A stretch of DNA of 8,267 bases, from assembly GCA_021545665.1 (NCBI GenBank), contig JAJRTX010000295.1, forward strand, positions 1 to 8,267, in the 5' to 3' direction. The position numbers and the translations under genes were made by a program. Of this stretch, positions 5,058 to 8,267 are shown one piece after another. The stretch's first letter is position 1, and each line of letters starts with the position of its first letter. The DNA comes from Zetaproteobacteria bacterium (GTDB lineage: Bacteria; Pseudomonadota; Zetaproteobacteria; Mariprofundales; Mariprofundaceae). A model generated the notes under the pieces. That model had not been told where the DNA came from, did no database searches, and saw only the letters and a program-made list of their open reading frames with translations.

Positions 5058-7652
5058 TCAGGCGCTACGTTTGATGCCGGAGAGGACCGCAGTCAAAGCA
5101 CGATCAAGAATGGGAATGTCATTGATGACTTTTGCTCGACCGCATCGCAGATCGGCGGCGAGGCCGAACAGGGTTTTGTCGGCAACCACATCGAACTTCC
5201 AGTTGAGGAAGGTGTATTCGCCAAGCAGCTCACTCTTCCAGGCCAGTTTGGCACGTTGGGCATTGCCATTTTCATCAAAAAATTCAACCCACTTTCCGGC
5301 TTCCATATGGCGGGCGATGTCGAGATATTCATCTTCAGGATAATCATCCGCAGTCTCCGATTCTTCCCAGCTGCTGAGTACGATGTCTTCCATGACTTCC
5401 CGATCTTCAGTTTCATTATCAGAGTCTTCAAGCACCTCATTAAGCATGTCTTCCAGTTCTGACAGAGAGGCCACCTGTTGTTCCATATCAGCAATAGTCT
5501 GATCGATGGTTGAAGTGTCATTATTTTCGGCATGTTCGGTGACACTGGCGATAGATGCGCTGAGGTCGGTGTTTTCAAGTGCATTGAGATCCTGTTCGAT
5601 CTCTGCAAGTTGTTCGATGAGATCGCTATCAGTTTCTGGTTCACTGGAATTTGTTTCATCGAACAGGAAGAATGAGGCTTCGGGATTTTGTTGCTGGATA
5701 CTGCTCATGGCGGCATCATTCTCTGCTTCACTTGCATCGTCCTGATGCAACATACCGCGTACACTGGCCAGGTGCCAGGCTTCAAGGGCATTGAACAGTT
5801 TGTCTGTTTTGTCCTGCGGGTAATCAATATTCGCCAGCCCTTCACGCAGAGTATGTATCAGTTGTTTGATGATGTTGCCCAGTTTCTTTTTATCCAGAGA
5901 CATTTTCTTGGGTTCAATTGACCATGCCAGCACGTCGATAAAACGAAGCTGGTTTTTCCACAGTGCGGAACTTTCTCCTTCGTTCAGGTAGGTATGCAAC
6001 ATGACATCACGCCAGGGACCCTGAATAATTTTTTCGATCTGTTCCGGTAACTGTTTGTCAGTCAGTACTTCTTCCAATGTTTCTTTAACCCAGGCCTGCG
6101 CCAGTGCGACTTCTTCCTTGTGTTGAAAAACAGCAAGTGCAGATTCTTCAGCAGAATTTTCACGTTCATGTTGTTCATCCATGAAGGTATTAAATTCTTC
6201 CAACACATGGCTAAATATGCTGACTTCATCCTCGAATTCAGTGATGACTTTTTCAACGGACTGTTCTATCTGCAGGACAATGGGGTTGTTTTCTTTCTGG
6301 GCGCTTTCATCCAGACCAATTCCGGCTTTTGCCAGAGTATTCAGCAGAACCCGAGCCGGGTGTCCCTGAGTGCTAAAAAATTCTTTGTCGATAACCGCGA
6401 CTTTCAGCATGGGAATCTGCAGGCGTGCAATTTCGGCCTTTGCCGCAGCAGGCAGGTTTTCGTCATCAAGGATAAATTCAAACAGCATGGACACGACGTC
6501 AATAATGCCATTGTCAACAGCGTTAATATTAACCGGTTGTCCAGCGGTTTCTGTTACCTGATTGACCAGCATAGTCTTGATTTGTGAGCTGATTTCCTGA
6601 GGTGTGCCACCCTGTGGCAGGGCGGTGGTAACGGACTGGATATTATTCAGTGCGCTGAAAATCTGTTCGCTGGAGCTGGTAGGAAGTCCGGCTACAGACG
6701 CACCTGCAGTATGTTGACCCATGCCTGGGGTTCCGTTGATGCCGGGTTGCAGGTTGCCGATGGCTGGATTGCTAATACCCGTCTGCGCCAGTAACTGTTG
6801 CAGAGGAACCAGCACTTCAGAACCTGCTGTGGCTGTATTGGGATCAAATGCTTCTATCGGAGTTGAAAAACTATTATCCGCTGCCGTTCCCTCATTTTGT
6901 GTTGCAGGTTGGCCTGGCAAACCTGCTGAGGCTGGCTGCCGTGGTATGCGAGTCCTGATTTTTGGCATGATGCCCGCTTCTGTAAAGGTGCTGTTGATTG
7001 CCTGATACAGGTTACCGATGGTTTCATTAATATGTTGATCGAAGAGTTTGTAAATGATCAACTTGATCTTGATTTCAGTATCCAGCGTCTCGGTGGCTTC
7101 CTTAAAGGCAGTACACAGGTTTTCTGGATCAAGCGGGTTGGTTTCCGGACTCATCTCGATGCCGGGGGCAAGTTGTGTCAGTCGTTGTTCGATAGCGTGG
7201 ATGTCCTGCGCAAAGTTGCTGCGAATTTTGGTGGTCAACGTACTGATGGCCAGTGATTCTTCCAGATCTACTTCCTCCATGAGCGACATGTTTTCGCAGG
7301 AAAGATCACTCTCATTCAGACTTGTTTCATGGCTGACTGGTTTTGGATTCCAGAAATCGGAAAACAGGCTTTCTATATTTTTGCGGTAATCAGATTCAAT
7401 CTCCTTGCGTTTTAGACGGACGATGCGCATGGAATCAAAGTAGACAGACTGATCAGTGTTGTTGTCGGCTTTTTCCGCCATTTCAAACAGGCGATCATCG
7501 GCGCTATCAAACATTTGCTGCATCAGGGTCCGGGCATACTGGGTACTCTGGTTTTTGAATGTCTCCAGAAGCTTTTGAGCCTTGACCCGGCCATTGACGC
7601 CGCCATGAGCGGGATGTGTGTCGAGAGAAACTACTTTGGGCTGTATGCTCAT
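5058..7652 (-). CDS. DUF1631 family protein behind a c-di-GMP riboswitch
   Basis: An 864-residue soluble protein without signal peptide or membrane segments. Residues about 36-101, with MFDSADDRLFEMAEKA, YFDSMR and LKRKEIES, match the start of the DUF1631 family, found in Gamma- and Betaproteobacteria and of unknown biochemical role. A Pro/Gly/Ala/Gln-rich linker covers about 228-328, a long helical part follows, and about 635-775 is strongly acidic. The C-terminal 85 residues (KWVEFFDENG, RAKLAW, LRCGRAKVI, DRALTAVL) form the conserved end of the family. It is beta-rich and somewhat PilZ-like, but I see no canonical RxxxR c-di-GMP motif. I start the gene at the ATG at 7650-7652 (MSIQPKVVSL), which has AGG six bases upstream. 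The frame runs on to an ATG at 7754, but the extra 34 residues abut the riboswitch aptamer and would be encoded by its expression region. Control by c-di-GMP is inferred from the leader. Confidence 0.9.
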   Translation of the reverse strand: MSIQPKVVSLDTHPAHGGVNGRVKAQKLLETFKNQSTQYARTLMQQMFDSADDRLFEMAEKADNNTDQSVYFDSMRIVRLKRKEIESDYRKNIESLFSDFWNPKPVSHETSLNESDLSCENMSLMEEVDLEESLAISTLTTKIRSNFAQDIHAIEQRLTQLAPGIEMSPETNPLDPENLCTAFKEATETLDTEIKIKLIIYKLFDQHINETIGNLYQAINSTFTEAGIMPKIRTRIPRQPASAGLPGQPATQNEGTAADNSFSTPIEAFDPNTATAGSEVLVPLQQLLAQTGISNPAIGNLQPGINGTPGMGQHTAGASVAGLPTSSSEQIFSALNNIQSVTTALPQGGTPQEISSQIKTMLVNQVTETAGQPVNINAVDNGIIDVVSMLFEFILDDENLPAAAKAEIARLQIPMLKVAVIDKEFFSTQGHPARVLLNTLAKAGIGLDESAQKENNPIVLQIEQSVEKVITEFEDEVSIFSHVLEEFNTFMDEQHERENSAEESALAVFQHKEEVALAQAWVKETLEEVLTDKQLPEQIEKIIQGPWRDVMLHTYLNEGESSALWKNQLRFIDVLAWSIEPKKMSLDKKKLGNIIKQLIHTLREGLANIDYPQDKTDKLFNALEAWHLASVRGMLHQDDASEAENDAAMSSIQQQNPEASFFLFDETNSSEPETDSDLIEQLAEIEQDLNALENTDLSASIASVTEHAENNDTSTIDQTIADMEQQVASLSELEDMLNEVLEDSDNETEDREVMEDIVLSSWEESETADDYPEDEYLDIARHMEAGKWVEFFDENGNAQRAKLAWKSELLGEYTFLNWKFDVVADKTLFGLAADLRCGRAKVINDIPILDRALTAVLSGIKRSA

Positions 7653-7653
7653 A

Positions 7654-7692
7654 CCTGACCTGTCTGCATAAATAACGTATAGCGAAGTCAGG
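7654..7692 (-). promoter_or_regulatory. Candidate Shine-Dalgarno-sequestering hairpin (riboswitch output)
   Basis: On the minus-strand RNA, CCTGAC (7692-7687) is the exact complement of GTCAGG (7659-7654), which lies immediately before the ATG at 7652 and overlaps its ribosome binding site. A T-G pair could extend it. The loop is about 27 nt. Pairing would block translation of the DUF1631 gene, and a ligand-dependent switch could release or favour it. No run of U typical of a terminator is seen in 7653-7754, so translational control is more likely than termination. Confidence 0.4.
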
Positions 7693-7754
7693 GCAGTGAC
7701 GTACTGGAAATATTCGGAACACAGTAGAAAAGGTTCCGGCAGCTCCGCCGTCAT

Positions 7755-7823
7755 GGGATGCCCGTATCTGGCAGCCTTTAGATCGGTAGCTTTGCGTCCC
7801 CGCCTTTCGCCGGGTTTGCCCTG
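7755..7823 (-). ncRNA. Cyclic-di-GMP-I (GEMM-I) riboswitch aptamer
   Basis: The minus strand reads CAGGGCAAACCCGG (from 7823), then a GAAA tetraloop hairpin arm, then GGGGACGCAAAGC, then CTAAAGG and a P3 arm (ACCGATCT with AGATACGGG). GGGCAAACC, the GAAA-capped P2, the nearly invariant GGACGCAAAGC junction and the CUAAA tetraloop-receptor segment are, in order, the hallmarks of the GEMM-I class as in the Vibrio Vc2 aptamer. In Vc2 a G just before CAAACC recognises c-di-GMP rather than cGAMP, and an adenine in GCAAAG intercalates between the ligand bases; both appear kept here. P2 has one G-G mismatch, and P3 and the 3' end are short and diverged, so ligand affinity is uncertain. It precedes the DUF1631 gene by about 100 nt. 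Confidence 0.85.
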
Positions 7824-7841
7824 ATGTTTTATTACGTTTTA

Positions 7842-7870
7842 ATTATCGGTATGGATGGTGGGATTGTGTA
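7842..7870 (-). promoter_or_regulatory. Candidate sigma-70 promoter of the riboswitch transcript
   Basis: Minus strand: TACACA (7870-7865, 4 of 6 to -35), a 17-nt spacer, GATAAT (7847-7842, 5 of 6 to -10). Transcription would begin near 7835, about a dozen bases before the aptamer, which fits a riboswitch leader. A full TTGACA (7885-7880) lies upstream but has no correctly spaced -10. The -10 overlaps ACCGATAA, a sigma-28-like -10 box, but no matching sigma-28 -35 lies 11 bases upstream. Confidence 0.4.
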
Positions 7871-7960
7871 GCTGGAAAATGTCAACTGCATCACAGTTAA
7901 GGGAGAGCTGATTTATTCAGATTTTCCATTAGCATCGAGCCAAAACAGGTGTGCATATAT

Positions 7961-8123
7961 CAAATAGTATTTTTGAACCACAGAGGTCACAGGGGTACAC
8001 AGAGGTTGTTGTGAACTAAATGTAATATCTTCAGTACCTTAGCCGCTCCGGACTCATAATCCTGTGTAACAACAAAAAACTTCTCTGTGAGCCTTCGTGT
8101 CCTCTGTGGTTCAAATATTATTT
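7961..8123. repeat. MITE-like inverted repeat of CACAGAGG units
   Basis: The 15-bp arms TTTGAACCACAGAGG (7972-7986) and CCTCTGTGGTTCAAA (8101-8115) are exact inverted copies. Similarity continues inward with more CACAGAG units (left arm to about 8014, right arm from about 8066), giving an element of roughly 150 bp without coding capacity. The outer bases include a near-direct repeat, CAAATAGTATTT (7961-7972) and CAAATATTATTT (8112-8123), 11 of 12 identical, which overlaps the arms. Elements of the CCACAGAGGACACAGAG type recur in many bacterial genomes; that this is one of them is inferred from the sequence. No gene is visible anywhere in 7871-8267, and 7871-7960 and 8124-8180 show nothing recognisable. 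Confidence 0.6.
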
Positions 8124-8181
8124 CAGGTTCAACCCGCTAGTGAATATATATACCCGTGATACCTCAAAATGCAGGTTTCAG

Positions 8182-8267
8182 AGCTTCGCCAGGAAGCTTG
8201 AACAAGGCGCAACTTGCAGGGAATGGCTCGCCCTTTCCAAAAGTTGCAACGCAGTGCAAGCTTCCTG
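8182..8267. repeat. Imperfect long hairpin at the window edge
   Basis: CAGGAAGCTTG (8190-8200) pairs with CAAGCTTCCTG (8257-8267), and inside these GCAACTT (8209-8215) pairs with AAGTTGC (8241-8247). The segments between them (8 and 9 bases) do not match. A competing small hairpin, AGCTTC (8182-8187) with GAAGCT (8193-8198), overlaps the left arm. The structure ends exactly at the window edge and may continue. It resembles a REP-like or other dispersed palindromic unit; family unknown. Confidence 0.5.

Noticed and set aside
4741..5343. 200-codon plus-strand frame across the lipoprotein gene and the DUF1631 C-terminus
   Set aside because: It overlaps two better-supported minus-strand genes and a promoter; its composition is unlike a real protein.
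7842..7870. Sigma-28 promoter for the riboswitch transcript (ACCGATAA is present)
   Set aside because: The eight bases that should form the -35 element 11 bases upstream do not resemble TAAAGTTT.
8035..8072. tRNA-Met-like anticodon arm (CCGGACTCATAATCC with a CAT anticodon position) inside the inverted-repeat element, with a GGTTCAAAT-like stretch downstream
   Set aside because: The D arm is missing, no acceptor stem pairs, and the GGTTCAAAT belongs to the terminal inverted repeat. A chance resemblance or at most a relic.
8182..8267. Integron attC site
   Set aside because: The nested arms lack the conserved RYYYAAC and GTTRRRY core sites at the ends, and no cassette gene or integrase is visible.

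Overview
The window looks like chromosomal DNA of a motile gammaproteobacterium of moderate G+C. It carries a ThiC with the proteobacterial C-terminal iron-sulfur motif, a single-domain CspA-type protein, a CheV-type chemotaxis protein, a DUF1631 protein and a GEMM-I (cyclic-di-GMP) riboswitch. No species can be named from the sequence alone.

Left part (1-1465, + strand): the 3' end of thiC is followed by a cold-shock gene with its own promoter and a leader of about 150 nt. An 18-nt G-rich motif occurs once in that leader and again just after the cold-shock gene. A perfect 18-bp inverted repeat separates this gene from the convergent cheV.

Centre (1466-3041): cheV lies on the minus strand behind a close match to a flagellar sigma-28 (FliA) promoter, which also fixes its start at 2401. 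Upstream are a 20-bp near-perfect palindrome and, on the plus strand, a decayed gene (2596-2969) with one frameshift and two in-frame stops. A symmetric bidirectional terminator (2990-3023) closes this region.

Right part (3042-7870, minus strand): three genes in one direction. In transcription order these are a c-di-GMP-I riboswitch leader, an 864-residue DUF1631 protein, a 46-residue lipoprotein, and a 548-residue secreted protein of unknown function. The last two are closely linked by a 27-nt gap, have good ribosome binding sites, and are preceded by a second, somewhat weaker sigma-28-like promoter. I see no clear terminator between the DUF1631 gene and the lipoprotein gene, so the riboswitch transcript may also reach them.

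The far right (7871-8267) has no gene. It holds a MITE-like inverted repeat built from CACAGAGG units and an imperfect hairpin that reaches the window edge.

Working model (inference): the minus-strand genes tie motility and chemotaxis (FliA) to c-di-GMP signalling. The uncharacterised lipoprotein/secreted pair would be a new output of that circuit. The sequence supports the promoters, riboswitch and export signals, not the function of the exported proteins.
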